A stretch of DNA of 64,000 nucleotides from CAYVKM01 sp964452045 (GCA_964452045.1 CAYVKM010000006.1:1-64000); one strand, 5' to 3'; counted from the stretch's first letter, positions 1 to 9,386 are shown. Notes: generated from the sequence alone by a model not told the origin. Numbers and translations are program-made.

Positions 1-1606
1 CAATCCAGCTTATAGTCAGGGGACGGCCATTAACGAGTACCACAACAACCGGAGTTCCAGTCGCATGTATTTTTTCTACAAGTTCTTGTTGCACGCCTGG
101 TAAATCCAACTCCGCACGGCTGGCCGCTTCCCCACTCAAAGATTTCGATTCGCCCACCAGTAGAATCACCACTTTGGCATCTGTAGCTAAAAGGACGGCT
201 TTTTCAAATTCATCGTCACCTTCCTCTGTAATCTCACAGCCCTTGATATACTGAACCTTTGTCGCCGCTGATACTTTTTTACGAATTCCTTCCAGAACGG
301 TGACTACATTATTGATAACAGGCTCACATGTCCAGGTGCCCAGCATCTCATCCTGGTTATCCGCCAGTGGACCGATAACGGCAATGGATTTCATATTTTT
401 CTTTAATGGCAGAATATGGTTTTCATTCTTCAAAAGAACAATTGACTCTCTGGCTAATTGAAGCGCAACCTTTGTTTTTTCAGCATCCGGCAACGGATCT
501 TTATCAAAATATCCAGAAATGGAATAAGGATGTGTGAATAAGCCCAGGCGGTGTTTAATCCGTAACACCCTGCGAACCGATACATTGATTATTTCTTCAG
601 AAATTTCTCCTTTGTTTACTAATCTTTCCAAGTTAGGTGAATACACATTTCCAGTGATAGTATCTCCCACCAGATCCATATCCATACCTGTTTTGATAGC
701 TTCGAATGCAGCCTGGGATTTGTCGGCAGCCACACGATGATAAACTAGTTCACCGATAGAATTGTAGTCACTTACCACAAAACCATCGAATCCCCACTCA
801 TTGCGAAGAATTTGGGTAAGAGTAAAATAATTGCACGAGGCTGGGATACCATCCAAATCATTAAATGCACTCATCAGGGTTGAAATACCTGCCTTTACCG
901 CAGCATGAAATGGAGGAAGGTAAACCTCGCGTAAGGTTCTTTCGGATATATCTGCTGTATTGTAGTCCATTCCGGCAATGGCCGCTCCATAGGCAACGTA
1001 ATGTTTCGCACCTGCAGCAATGCTCCGTTTATCAGACAGATTTTCCCCCTGAAATCCCTCTACACTAGCCTTTGCCATCAAACTGCCTAAAAAGGGATCT
1101 TCACCAAAACCTTCTGCAATTCTCCCCCAACGGGGATCTCTGGCAATATCTACCATAGGCGCAAATGTCCAACGGGTGCCATTTTCAGCGGCCTCGAAAG
1201 CAGCTATCCGGCAGGCTTTCTTCAGCAGTTCGGGATTCCAACTGGCGGCAGAGGCTAGTGGAATGGGAAAGGTAGTATGATAACCGTGGATAACATCGTT
1301 TCCAATGATGAGGGGAATTCGCAATCGGGTTTCCTCTACTGCAATCTTCTGAAGGCGGTTAATCTCCTCCTGGTTCCGTATGTTGAGGAACGAACCAATA
1401 CCACCCTCTCTCAACTTTTTTTCACCATCAGGATTGGAGCCGTTCCACTGAACCATTTGACCGATTTTTTCAGGCAGCGTCATTTTCGAAATCAGGCTGT
1501 CCAGAAATTTATCTTCGGGGGATGACTGCGCTTGGGACTGGGTTTGAGCCAAAATAATCAGAAGAATTGGAAGAATATCCCATAATACCTGTTTTAATTG
1601 TTTCAT
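1..1606 (-). CDS. Glycoside hydrolase family 3 beta-glycosidase, exported, C-terminus cut by window edge
   Basis: This is a family GH3 exo-beta-glycosidase (beta-glucosidase/xylosidase type), probably periplasmic, releasing sugars from oligosaccharides. About 535 residues are visible and the reading frame is still open at base 1, so the distal domain is missing. The start at 1606 gives a signal peptide ending ...FLIILA with Gln at +1. The GH3 TIM-barrel landmarks are present: RDPRWGRIAEGFGEDP, the KHYVAYG strand and VVSDYNS, whose Asp280 is the expected nucleophile. The second alpha/beta domain follows. It is the last gene of a leftward operon, 48 bases after the second permease gene, so its products are probably what that transporter imports. 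Exact sugar specificity cannot be read from the sequence. Confidence 0.93.
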   Translation of the reverse strand, partial: MKQLKQVLWDILPILLIILAQTQSQAQSSPEDKFLDSLISKMTLPEKIGQMVQWNGSNPDGEKKLREGGIGSFLNIRNQEEINRLQKIAVEETRLRIPLIIGNDVIHGYHTTFPIPLASAASWNPELLKKACRIAAFEAAENGTRWTFAPMVDIARDPRWGRIAEGFGEDPFLGSLMAKASVEGFQGENLSDKRSIAAGAKHYVAYGAAIAGMDYNTADISERTLREVYLPPFHAAVKAGISTLMSAFNDLDGIPASCNYFTLTQILRNEWGFDGFVVSDYNSIGELVYHRVAADKSQAAFEAIKTGMDMDLVGDTITGNVYSPNLERLVNKGEISEEIINVSVRRVLRIKHRLGLFTHPYSISGYFDKDPLPDAEKTKVALQLARESIVLLKNENHILPLKKNMKSIAVIGPLADNQDEMLGTWTCEPVINNVVTVLEGIRKKVSAATKVQYIKGCEITEEGDDEFEKAVLLATDAKVVILLVGESKSLSGEAASRAELDLPGVQQELVEKIHATGTPVVVVLVNGRPLTISWI

Positions 1607-1654
1607 CGAGCTCGTCCTGTTTTACATTTACAAAATTAAGAATAATTTACAGTA

Positions 1655-2467
1655 TTAACCTTTCACACCACTCATCATGATTCCTTTGATATAATATTTC
1701 TGCAGCGCCAGAAACACTATAAGCACCGGAAGGATGGTAATTACAGAACCGGCCATCATGAGTTCGGGGTCTTTGGTATGCTCACCCATAAGATTGGCGA
1801 GGGCCACCGGCAATGTGTACATGGAATCATCGGTCAGAGAAATCAGTGGCCAGAGGAAATCGTTCCAGGTTCCCATGAATGTAAAAATAGCTAAAGTAAT
1901 CAGAATGGGAAGGCAAAGGGGAAGAATGATGGTGCGGTAAATCCTGAAATCGGAAGCACCGTCAATCCGTGCCGCCTCAATCAGGCTGTCCGGTATGGAT
2001 AATGCATACTGCCTGATCAAAAAGATTCCAAAGATATTTGCCAGGCCAGGTATGATGATTGCAAAATAGGTATTGATAAATCCCATTGATTTCAGCATCA
2101 GAAAAAGCGGCAGCATTGTAACCTGGGCAGGGATAATCATGGAGCTTAAAAGGAGGTTGAAGATTTGGTTCTTCCCTTTAAAGCGGTATTTGGCAAAGGC
2201 ATAACCCGCCATGGAATTAAAAAACAGTGAAATAAGCGTTACCGTCACCGCCAGAAAAAGGCTGTTGAAAAAATTACGAGCCACATTCAACCGGAGGAAC
2301 AGATTGTGATACTGTTCAAGTGTAAAAATATCAGGCAAAAACCGAGGGGGATAAACACTAGCATGGCCGTCCCACATAAAAGAGGCAGATAGCATCCAGA
2401 TAAAGGGAGCCAAGGTGATGAAGCCAGTAATAATTAGAAAAACGTATAAAGAAGTTTTCTTGAACAT
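1655..2467 (-). CDS. Sugar ABC transporter permease, MalG/LacG type
   Basis: This is an inner-membrane permease subunit of a carbohydrate-uptake (CUT1-type) ABC transporter. It has 270 residues with six predicted hydrophobic segments. The cytoplasmic EAA loop, reading EAARIDGASDFRIY and then LPLCLP, is where the ATPase docks. Its ATG overlaps the stop of the upstream permease gene in a TAATG junction, implying translational coupling. It pairs with the MalF-type permease to form the heterodimeric channel. No ATPase gene lies in this operon within the window, so the pair probably uses a shared MsiK/MalK-like ATPase encoded elsewhere. The substrate is inferred from the adjacent GH3 enzyme only. 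Confidence 0.93.
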   Translation of the reverse strand: MFKKTSLYVFLIITGFITLAPFIWMLSASFMWDGHASVYPPRFLPDIFTLEQYHNLFLRLNVARNFFNSLFLAVTVTLISLFFNSMAGYAFAKYRFKGKNQIFNLLLSSMIIPAQVTMLPLFLMLKSMGFINTYFAIIIPGLANIFGIFLIRQYALSIPDSLIEAARIDGASDFRIYRTIILPLCLPILITLAIFTFMGTWNDFLWPLISLTDDSMYTLPVALANLMGEHTKDPELMMAGSVITILPVLIVFLALQKYYIKGIMMSGVKG

Positions 2468-3420
2468 TACGACAATTCCGAAGATTTTTGCAGTTTAAAT
2501 TGGATAAGTGTACCCACAAAAATAATTAAAAATAAGACAAAAGCAATTGCTGCAGAATATCCCATATTCCACCATCTGAAACCTTCCTGATACATATACT
2601 GAACAATACTCAAAGTGCGATTCAGCGGGCCGCCCTGGGTCATAATATATGGTTCCGCAAACAGTTGGAAAAATCCGATCATGGTAATGATGCTGACAAA
2701 AAGAGTAGTGGGTGCTAACATAGGAAGGGTAATGTGTTTGAATTTTTGCCAGCCGTTAGCTCCTTCGACGACTGCGGCCTCATAAAGGTATTCAGGAATG
2801 TTTTGTAAACCGGCAATAAAAATAATCATGTTGTAACCGAAGTTTTTCCATACCGCCATGAGAATAATAGCTGGCATTGCCCAATTAGGATTTCCCAGCC
2901 AATCAATAGGACTAATACCAATAAATCCTAACATGTAATTCAACAGTCCGAAGCGAGGATGATAAATAAATCGCCAAACAATGGCAACTGCCACCAGGGT
3001 GGTTACTACTGGTATGAAATAGGTTAAACGAAAAATGGCCTTAAATTTTACCAGGCGGGAGTTAAGCAACATAGCAGCTCCGAGCGAAACGGTAATTGAA
3101 AGTGGGCCTGCAGCAATAACAAAATAAAAAGTGTTTTTTAACGCTTGCCAGAAAAGGGAATCCTGAAACAGATTAAGGTAATTTCTTAATCCAATAAAAC
3201 GGGCATTTGAAAAATTACCGAGTGAGTAGATATCAAAATCGGTAAAACTGATCAGAAAGGCAGCGATAACCGGGATAAAAAAGAAAAGAAAAATAGCAGT
3301 CAATGCCGGGGCCAAAAAGAAATAGGCTGCCGGAATACCAGTTTTCAACCGAGACCCTGCCAATGAGAATAACGATCCACTAATTAATTTTTGGGCTATT
3401 GTTTTTTGCTCAACAGCCAT
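2467..3420 (-). CDS. Sugar ABC transporter permease, MalF/UgpA type
   Basis: This is the partner inner-membrane permease of the same CUT1-type sugar transporter, 317 residues. The first 35 residues are polar and cytoplasmic, followed by six hydrophobic segments. The EAA docking loop reads EAAVVEGANGWQKFKHI followed by LPML. Its start codon lies inside the 3' end of the solute-binding-protein gene (25-base overlap) and its stop overlaps the next permease start, so the genes form one tightly coupled transcription unit. Length and topology are normal for the family. Confidence 0.93.
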   Translation of the reverse strand: MAVEQKTIAQKLISGSLFSLAGSRLKTGIPAAYFFLAPALTAIFLFFFIPVIAAFLISFTDFDIYSLGNFSNARFIGLRNYLNLFQDSLFWQALKNTFYFVIAAGPLSITVSLGAAMLLNSRLVKFKAIFRLTYFIPVVTTLVAVAIVWRFIYHPRFGLLNYMLGFIGISPIDWLGNPNWAMPAIILMAVWKNFGYNMIIFIAGLQNIPEYLYEAAVVEGANGWQKFKHITLPMLAPTTLFVSIITMIGFFQLFAEPYIMTQGGPLNRTLSIVQYMYQEGFRWWNMGYSAAIAFVLFLIIFVGTLIQFKLQKSSELS

Positions 3421-4682
3421 CTTCGTTTCTCAAGAATTTTATTGACGTCTTCATCCAATGATTTGAGTGCTTCATCCGGCGACATGGCTCCCCGGGCTGC
3501 CATTTCAGCATAGTTCTGCACTTTTGAAAATGCGATCTGCTCCCATTCTGTAATTTTGGGGGTGGCCACCACATGTTGAAATTGTTTATAGAAAGCTTTC
3601 ATATACGGATCATTTTGCAGAGAAGAATCCTGCCAGGCAGATTTAACCGCAGGCAGGTCTGAGACTAAATGATAAAATTCAAGCTGAACATGGGGCAGAG
3701 AAAGATACTCACAGAACTGCCAAGCCGCATCTTTGTTATCAGAATTTTTGGATATAACTAAACTCGATCCTCCGGCTAATGAAACTCCAGGTGTGTCTGC
3801 ATCTGGGCCGGGAAGAGGTGCGGTCATCCATTTATTAGCAAGATCACCAGACATCCACTTTTTAAATTCAGGCACATTCCAAGGACCTGAAATATACATT
3901 GAAAAATATGCATCAGCAAACGCCTGATAAACGTTAGTAACCTGGGAAATTCCTATGGGAGCTAGTTTTTCTTTATGAAACCGTATAAGGAATTCGAATG
4001 CACTTTTAAAATTTTCCCCGCTAAAATTCCCATAAGAATTGTTGTCCTTCAGCAATTTTGAACCGCCCTGCAGACCAAATATGACAAAAGGCGCCCATTC
4101 GTTGGTCGGGAGGTAAATCGCATATTTTTCCTGACCTTTGAACAATTCCTTAATTCGTTTGGAAACCTTATAAAGTTCATCCCAAGTTTTTGGTGGAAAG
4201 TTGAAGCCTGCTTTTTGAAGAATATCTGTCCGGTAAAATAAAACTCGTGTATCGATGTACCAGGGAATCCCGTAAACCGTGCTATCTATGATATTGGTAT
4301 CCCAGATACCTTTAAAATAGTTTTCTTCATTTATTTGGTTTGAATTTTTTATGAGTTCACTTAGATTTTCGATGGCATCAAGCGCGACAAATTGCGGAAC
4401 CCAGGTATTTCCCAGTTGAAAAATATCTGGTAAATTACCGCTCGCGTAGGCCGTGATTAACTTCTCCTGCGCAGCTGTCCATGGGATCATTTGCGCTTTA
4501 ACCTTAATTCCAGGATGATTTTTTTCAAAATCTGGAATCAATGCTTTAATATGTTCCCCTTCGGCTCCCATACCCCAGAATAGAATTTCAATTTTATTTT
4601 TTTTTTGAGAATTACAACAAAGACTGAGGGTGAATAAGATTGTTATCGAAGTAAGTATAAATATTTTTGAACAGTTGCGCAA
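3396..4682 (-). CDS. Extracellular sugar-binding lipoprotein of the ABC transporter (SBP family 1)
   Basis: This is a family 1 solute-binding protein that captures a sugar in the periplasm and delivers it to the two downstream permeases. The 428-residue protein begins with a hydrophobic leader ending in an LSLC-type lipobox, so it is probably a lipoprotein. The mature part has the usual family pattern: IEILFWGMG, a PDFEKNHPGIKVK segment and the closing-hinge LAGGSSLVISK region. The chosen start is a TTG, since no in-frame ATG fits and a GGGA ribosome-site-like stretch lies a few bases upstream. It is the first gene of the operon and follows a promoter/operator at about 4735-4782. Confidence 0.9.
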   Translation of the reverse strand: MRNCSKIFILTSITILFTLSLCCNSQKKNKIEILFWGMGAEGEHIKALIPDFEKNHPGIKVKAQMIPWTAAQEKLITAYASGNLPDIFQLGNTWVPQFVALDAIENLSELIKNSNQINEENYFKGIWDTNIIDSTVYGIPWYIDTRVLFYRTDILQKAGFNFPPKTWDELYKVSKRIKELFKGQEKYAIYLPTNEWAPFVIFGLQGGSKLLKDNNSYGNFSGENFKSAFEFLIRFHKEKLAPIGISQVTNVYQAFADAYFSMYISGPWNVPEFKKWMSGDLANKWMTAPLPGPDADTPGVSLAGGSSLVISKNSDNKDAAWQFCEYLSLPHVQLEFYHLVSDLPAVKSAWQDSSLQNDPYMKAFYKQFQHVVATPKITEWEQIAFSKVQNYAEMAARGAMSPDEALKSLDEDVNKILEKRRWLLSKKQ

Positions 4683-4734
4683 TTTACATCCCAGACTTAA
4701 ACAATCATTGAAGGTGAGTTCTCTTATTTAATTT

Positions 4735-4746
4735 GTAATCGCTTAC
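4735..4746. promoter_or_regulatory. Predicted LacI-family operator
   Basis: The 12-mer GTAATCGCTTAC has palindromic arms GTAA/TTAC around a central CG, the form typical of LacI-family operators. It lies 8 bases downstream of the predicted -10 box, so it covers the likely transcription start of the sugar operon and would block RNA polymerase. No LacI-type regulator gene is in the window. Confidence 0.6.
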
Positions 4747-4753
4747 TTTTTAT

Positions 4754-4782
4754 AATTTAGTTTCGATTAAAACTTCTGTCAA
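4754..4782 (-). promoter_or_regulatory. Sigma70-like promoter of the sugar-uptake operon
   Basis: Reading leftward, TTGACA (4782-4777) is followed after exactly 17 bases by TAAATT (4759-4754). The -35 is a perfect consensus match. It lies about 70 bases upstream of the solute-binding-protein start, with the LacI-type operator just downstream. Confidence 0.6.
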
Positions 4783-5204
4783 GATAAATGAGGTGTTGTA
4801 TTTTAGATAAACCATAATTTGATGATCATAATAAGTCAGTAAATTCTCTATGCCAAATTATATTAATAGTGGTTTGAACCGGTAAATTGATTGCAGGTTA
4901 AATTTGAATTGAGTCACTCCGGTTGGTCTCGGAAGGAAACAAAATAGAATAATTTCCATGAAGAGCAAATTATGGACTTTAATCAAGCATGCATAGTAAT
5001 ATTTGGTGAAACTTGAAAAGAAAACGAAAAAATTTAAGAACAAGGGAGGCAAAATATTTAAATTCAGCCTAAAACTAGGCATAATATTAAAAAAGTTGAT
5101 TTACCTAATTATTAAATTTAATTTTGACGCCTAAATTTGAAGGAGGATTGCAGAAAGTTTATTGTTTGTGCAATTTGAGGGGTAGAGGTAAATAGAAAAA
5201 AACA
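4783..5204. other. AT-rich intergenic stretch before tRNA-Arg
   Basis: There are about 420 bases without a convincing gene. A short leftward open frame (4858-5082) lacks a ribosome site and any recognisable composition. It probably holds the tRNA promoter, but I could not single one out. Confidence 0.5.
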
Positions 5205-5281
5205 GCCCCAGTAGCTCAGCAGGATAGAGCATCGGATTCCTAATCCGGAGGTCACAGGTTCGAATCCTGTCTGGGGTACCA
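5205..5281 (+). tRNA. tRNA-Arg, anticodon CCU
   Basis: The cloverleaf folds by eye: acceptor GCCCCAG/CTGGGGT (first pair G-U), D-stem GCTC/GAGC, anticodon stem TCGGA/TCCGG with loop TTCCTAA (anticodon CCT, reading AGG), and T-arm ACAGG-TTCGAAT-CCTGT. Discriminator A and a genomically encoded CCA follow. The next gene starts 27 bases downstream. Confidence 0.95.
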
Positions 5282-5308
5282 GTGTAATGAAATAACCAGG
5301 AGATTCGA

Positions 5309-5989
5309 ATGTTAAAACCTTATCGTAAAATTACTAAAAAAGAATTAAAAGAAGATAAATTTGTCATCTACACCATGAAGGCCAAGGAATATGTGGAGAA
5401 TAACAGCAAGACCTTGTTATGGGCTGGCGTGATTGTTGTCTTGGCTATCGTGGCGGTTACCTGGTATGCTCGCTCCAAGAGTCAGGCCAATATCACCGCC
5501 AATCAACTTTTGGGTCAGGCGCAGTTTGCCTTTGCTCAGGGAAACGACAGCCTAGGTATAAAGGAGATCAAATCCCTGATTGATGATTATGCCGGTGTTC
5601 CGGCAGCGGGGCAGGGGTGTTTTTTGCTGGCCAAGTATTATTGGCAACTGGACGACTTTACCAATGCCAAAATTTATTTCAAAAAATATATTGATGATTA
5701 CGGCAATGATGACCTGCTGACCTCCGGGGCCATGGCCGGATACGCGGATTGTCTGGTAAAGGACAACGATGCAGCCGGGGCCGCTTCTTACTATGAAAAG
5801 GCCGCAGAGGTGAATAAAAATCTACCCCTGGCGCCATCCTATCTGTACAGCGCAGCGCTGGCGTACCAGGATGCCGGAGAACTTGATAAAGCGAGCAAGA
5901 TCGCCGATCAGATTATCAAGAATTATGATAAGAGTGATTATAAACAGAAGGCCGAACTCTTACTGGAAATGATTAAAATAAAGACCTGA
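5309..5989 (+). CDS. TPR-containing single-pass membrane protein
   Basis: This 226-residue protein has a basic N-terminal segment of about 35 residues, one transmembrane helix (about residues 37-52) and a periplasmic part built of tetratricopeptide-like helix pairs, for example GIKEIKSLIDDYAG and NAKIYFKKYIDDYG. The topology resembles YfgM/CcmH-like TPR anchors that act as scaffolds in envelope assembly; the actual partner is unknown. An AGGAG ribosome site precedes the ATG at good spacing. It lies just after tRNA-Arg and is closed by a strong terminator, so it is monocistronic or co-transcribed with the tRNA. Confidence 0.8.
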   Translation: MLKPYRKITKKELKEDKFVIYTMKAKEYVENNSKTLLWAGVIVVLAIVAVTWYARSKSQANITANQLLGQAQFAFAQGNDSLGIKEIKSLIDDYAGVPAAGQGCFLLAKYYWQLDDFTNAKIYFKKYIDDYGNDDLLTSGAMAGYADCLVKDNDAAGAASYYEKAAEVNKNLPLAPSYLYSAALAYQDAGELDKASKIADQIIKNYDKSDYKQKAELLLEMIKIKT

Positions 5990-6012
5990 AAACCACTTGC
6001 AGTTCAGAAGAT

Positions 6013-6043
6013 GCGGGATAAATTTATTATCCCGCTTTTTTTA
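6013..6043 (+). terminator. Rho-independent terminator of the TPR gene
   Basis: A 9-bp stem GCGGGATAA/TTATCCCGC with a 5-base loop is followed by a run of eight T. It separates the TPR gene from the convergent aminopeptidase gene. Confidence 0.85.
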
Positions 6044-7000
6044 TTATAGGGTCATTTCACCATTTTTTAACAGATAAGTATCATCGATTTTCAGGGTTGG
6101 TTTGGTGATAATGCCATCCACATGAAAACCGACATCTACCGTTCCCCCCATCGACACATTATTTCCCATAGCAAGATGAACCGTTCCGGCCACTTTTTCA
6201 TCCTCCAGGATTTCTCCGGTAATAATCGCCATGTAGTTCGTTCCGACACCTAATTCGGCCAGATTCCGGCCTCTCTCTCCTACGGCTTCGATCATCTCAT
6301 TCAGTTTCCGGGCTTCTTTCCCGCCGGTAACCTTTACTGCCATCCCGTTTTCCACGATAATTTTAATCGGCTCGTCCTCAATTTTCCCGATCCCGGCCAT
6401 TGAACCGTCCACAATAAACAATCCGTTTGCTTTACCTTCTTCCGGCATCAGGTAAGATTCCCCCGAGGGCAAATTTCCAAACGTTCTCGCTTTTTGAATC
6501 AATCCGGTAGAGGAAATAGCTTTGATACCCTTAATCGGAATCCGGATATCGGTGCCCAGGGCGGTAGTCAAATGGGCCGTGCTCCCTTTATCCAGAATCT
6601 CTGTTACTTTATAAGTCAGTTCAGCGATCCGGTTATAGTCGGCACTCATGGTACGGATCATCACGTTTTCGGTAATCCCGGGAAGCGTTCCCACCCGGCT
6701 GCCGGCTTTGCAGGCCTCCCGTCGGGCATCGGTATGGGTAAGGGACTTGGTGGTTGGGCATAAAACCACATCTGCCAGTTTCATCATTTCCGCTACCTGC
6801 CCCGGAGGTTCCTCACCATTCATCTCTCTTGTTTTCATCTCCAATAAAAAAGCTTCGTTTCCCAGTTTCAGCGCCTCCTCAAAAAGTGCTAGACCAATTT
6901 TCCGGCGCAATGGATCGGTAATGATTAAAACAGTTTCATCGGATTTAACCGCCATACAATCTTTCAGGGCAATGTTGGCTGCTCTGGCTAATTCACTCAT
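6044..7000 (-). CDS. M29-type (aminopeptidase T-like) metallopeptidase
   Basis: This 318-residue protein resembles the thermophilic metallo-aminopeptidase family M29, cytoplasmic enzymes that remove N-terminal residues from peptides using two divalent metals. The metal-ligand neighbourhoods are recognisable in the C-terminal half: PSGESYLMPEEG, ELGVGTN, GTVHLAMGNN and HVDGIITKPTL. The length is somewhat below that of classic AmpT (about 400), matching the shorter 'leucyl aminopeptidase' group in environmental genomes. It ends at the terminator of the convergent TPR gene. The physiological substrate is unknown, and a few members of this fold are dioxygenase-like, so the exact reaction is inferred. 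Confidence 0.8.
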   Translation of the reverse strand: MSELARAANIALKDCMAVKSDETVLIITDPLRRKIGLALFEEALKLGNEAFLLEMKTREMNGEEPPGQVAEMMKLADVVLCPTTKSLTHTDARREACKAGSRVGTLPGITENVMIRTMSADYNRIAELTYKVTEILDKGSTAHLTTALGTDIRIPIKGIKAISSTGLIQKARTFGNLPSGESYLMPEEGKANGLFIVDGSMAGIGKIEDEPIKIIVENGMAVKVTGGKEARKLNEMIEAVGERGRNLAELGVGTNYMAIITGEILEDEKVAGTVHLAMGNNVSMGGTVDVGFHVDGIITKPTLKIDDTYLLKNGEMTL

Positions 7001-7174
7001 GTCGGGATTCTCCTTAGTTGTCTGTTACAATTTTAAGGGAAAGGGCACAGTTGGGCAAGAGATTATATAATTTGCCGGAAACTTATGCATTTCCGGAAAA
7101 TAAAAAATAATTATTCAATAGAGTAAATGGAAATTAACTTCATCCGGAAAATAATTTAGACTTAAAGGAAATGG

Positions 7175-9337
7175 ATGCGACTCATGAAAATTAGTATTTA
7201 CTTTTGGATCTGCCTGCTTTTTTCTACCGGCCTGTTAGCCTCCCCTTCGAAAGAGTTAACCGTGGAAGATATTTATGCCACTCTCAAGCTAAAACCAAAA
7301 TATGGCAAAACTCTGCAGATGCTCCCGCAGGGTAAGCAGGTTTCATATATTGAGATTAATGCCGGCAGTGGCAATCAGGAATTATGGATCTGCGATATAA
7401 AAAGTAAGGAACGACGAAAAATATTATCAAATGCTGAATTACCCAAGATCGGCACAGATTCGTTAGCTCTTTCCCTGATGGATTATCACTGGAGTGAAAA
7501 GGAAGATGGCATTTTAATTGAAGACCTGGATGATTTATTTTATTTCGATTTTACCTCGAACCGGTTCAGACGGATCACAGATACCCCCGAAAAGGAGGAG
7601 AATTCTCTTATTTCTCGGGATGGAAAGTGGATCTCCTTTAACCGGCACAACGATCTGTTTGTCTATAATCTGGAAACCGGACAGGAAAAGGCGCTTACCC
7701 ATGATGGCTCGGACGATCTGTTCAATGGAAAATTGGCCTGGGTTTATGAAGAAGAGTTTTATACCCGGGGAGATACCCGGGGCCATAACTGGTCCCCGAA
7801 TAGCCGTTATCTTGCCTTCTATCAGATGGATCAACAGAATGTACCGCTCTATCCGCTGGTGGATTACCGGGATGTCCATACCGACATGAAGATGACCCAT
7901 TATCCCAAAGCGGGTGATCCGAATCCGGTGGTAAAACTGGGAATCATTAATGTCGAAAACGGTGATATCCAATGGCTGGATACCGGGAAAAATACGGATA
8001 TATATTTGCCCCGCTATTATTGGTTGCCGGATAGCCGCACAGTATCCTTTATGCGCCTGGATCGGCATCAACAACATCTGGAGTTTCTGTTTGCCGATAT
8101 ATCTTCCGGGAAAAGCAGGATTGTCCTTTCGGAAGAGCAGCCGCAATGGATAGAGATTGGGGATTATGTTCATTTCCTTAAACGTCAAAAAGCATTTATC
8201 TGGGGTTCCGAGCGTAGTGGATACCGGCATCTCTACCTGTACGATTATCAGGGAAATTTAATTCAAACCCTAACTGCCGGGGATTGGGACGTAACCGAAT
8301 TAAACGGTGTCAATGAATCCAAAAGTTATGTCTTTTTTACTTCCACCAAAGACGATATAACTGAAAGACAATTTTACCGGATCGGAATGGATGGCCAGAA
8401 CATGGTTCGATTGTCGGAGAAACCGGGCATACATAGCGTCACCATGGTGGATAATTCAATTTATTATTTGGACAAGTACTCCTCCTCCATTATTCCCGAG
8501 CAGATTTCTGCCCATAATGACGATGGGCAGTTTCTGGAATATATTGATGAAAACAGCCATCCGGAACTGAAGGCGTATGATCTGCAGGAACCGGAATTTT
8601 TCCGGATTCCCGGGGATAGCGGTCTGACCTTTAATGCCTATATGATCAAACCACCAGATTTTAATCCGACCCGGAAGTATCCGGTGCTAATCTACATTTA
8701 CGGCGGCCCTAATTCCCAAACGGTGAATATGAAATTTGGAAATCTCTGGCACCAAATGATGGCCCAGAAAGATTATATCGTATTTTGCATGGATAACCGG
8801 GGGACCGGATACCGGGGTTTGGCCTGGAGCCGGGTGGTGTATCGACAGCTGGGAAAATATGAACTGGCAGATCACCTGGCCGGCATCCGTTATTTGCAGG
8901 GTCTTCCTTATGTGGATCCGGATCGGATTGGCATCTGGGGCTGGTCCTATGGTGGATACATGGTATTATATGCCCTTACCCACTCGGGAGTCTTTAAGTC
9001 CGGTGCATCGGTTGCCCCGGTTTCTGATTGGCGGTATTACGATTCAATTTATACCGAACGTTATATGGGATTGCCTTCGGAGAATAAAAAAGGGTATTAT
9101 GACACTGCACCGCTTCACTTTGTCGGTGATTTGAAGGGTAAGCTTTTTCTGGCCCATGGCACCCTGGATGACAATGTCCATTTTCAAAATTCGGTAATGA
9201 TGATCGATAAACTGATCGATGAGGACAAAAAGTATCATCTGGAAATTTTTCCAAATCATGGTCACAGCATTCTGAATACGGCGGACCGCATTTATCTGTT
9301 TGAAGCAATTACCGAATTTTTACTGGAAAATCTTTAG
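7175..9337 (+). CDS. Dipeptidyl peptidase IV-type serine peptidase (S9B), exported
   Basis: This 720-residue S9B prolyl peptidase cleaves X-Pro/X-Ala dipeptides from peptide N-termini, probably in the periplasm. It has a short signal peptide (cleavage near LLAS), an eight-bladed propeller domain with the DPP IV substrate-binding Glu pair in WVYEEEFYTR, and a C-terminal alpha/beta-hydrolase domain. The triad is visible: Ser591 in GWSYGGY, Asp665 in HGTLDDNVH and His695 in NHGHS. A second Met three codons downstream is an alternative start; AAAGGAAA precedes the first. Such enzymes feed peptide catabolism, consistent with the neighbouring aminopeptidase on the other strand. Confidence 0.95.
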   Translation: MRLMKISIYFWICLLFSTGLLASPSKELTVEDIYATLKLKPKYGKTLQMLPQGKQVSYIEINAGSGNQELWICDIKSKERRKILSNAELPKIGTDSLALSLMDYHWSEKEDGILIEDLDDLFYFDFTSNRFRRITDTPEKEENSLISRDGKWISFNRHNDLFVYNLETGQEKALTHDGSDDLFNGKLAWVYEEEFYTRGDTRGHNWSPNSRYLAFYQMDQQNVPLYPLVDYRDVHTDMKMTHYPKAGDPNPVVKLGIINVENGDIQWLDTGKNTDIYLPRYYWLPDSRTVSFMRLDRHQQHLEFLFADISSGKSRIVLSEEQPQWIEIGDYVHFLKRQKAFIWGSERSGYRHLYLYDYQGNLIQTLTAGDWDVTELNGVNESKSYVFFTSTKDDITERQFYRIGMDGQNMVRLSEKPGIHSVTMVDNSIYYLDKYSSSIIPEQISAHNDDGQFLEYIDENSHPELKAYDLQEPEFFRIPGDSGLTFNAYMIKPPDFNPTRKYPVLIYIYGGPNSQTVNMKFGNLWHQMMAQKDYIVFCMDNRGTGYRGLAWSRVVYRQLGKYELADHLAGIRYLQGLPYVDPDRIGIWGWSYGGYMVLYALTHSGVFKSGASVAPVSDWRYYDSIYTERYMGLPSENKKGYYDTAPLHFVGDLKGKLFLAHGTLDDNVHFQNSVMMIDKLIDEDKKYHLEIFPNHGHSILNTADRIYLFEAITEFLLENL

Positions 9338-9356
9338 GAAAAAATGGTAAAACATC

Positions 9357-9386
9357 TTGACATCGAAAGTTTTTATACTTTATATT
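9357..9386 (+). promoter_or_regulatory. Sigma70-like promoter of the HNH gene
   Basis: TTGACA (9357-9362) and TATATT (9381-9386) are separated by 18 bases, about 44 bases before the HNH start codon. Confidence 0.5.

Noticed and set aside
4858..5082. 74-codon leftward open frame upstream of tRNA-Arg
   Set aside because: Phe/Leu-rich composition caused by AT-rich DNA, no ribosome site, no domain, and it lies in a promoter-like region.
7535..8230. 231-codon antisense open frame inside the DPP IV-type gene
   Set aside because: The sense strand encodes well-conserved propeller motifs; the antisense product matches nothing.
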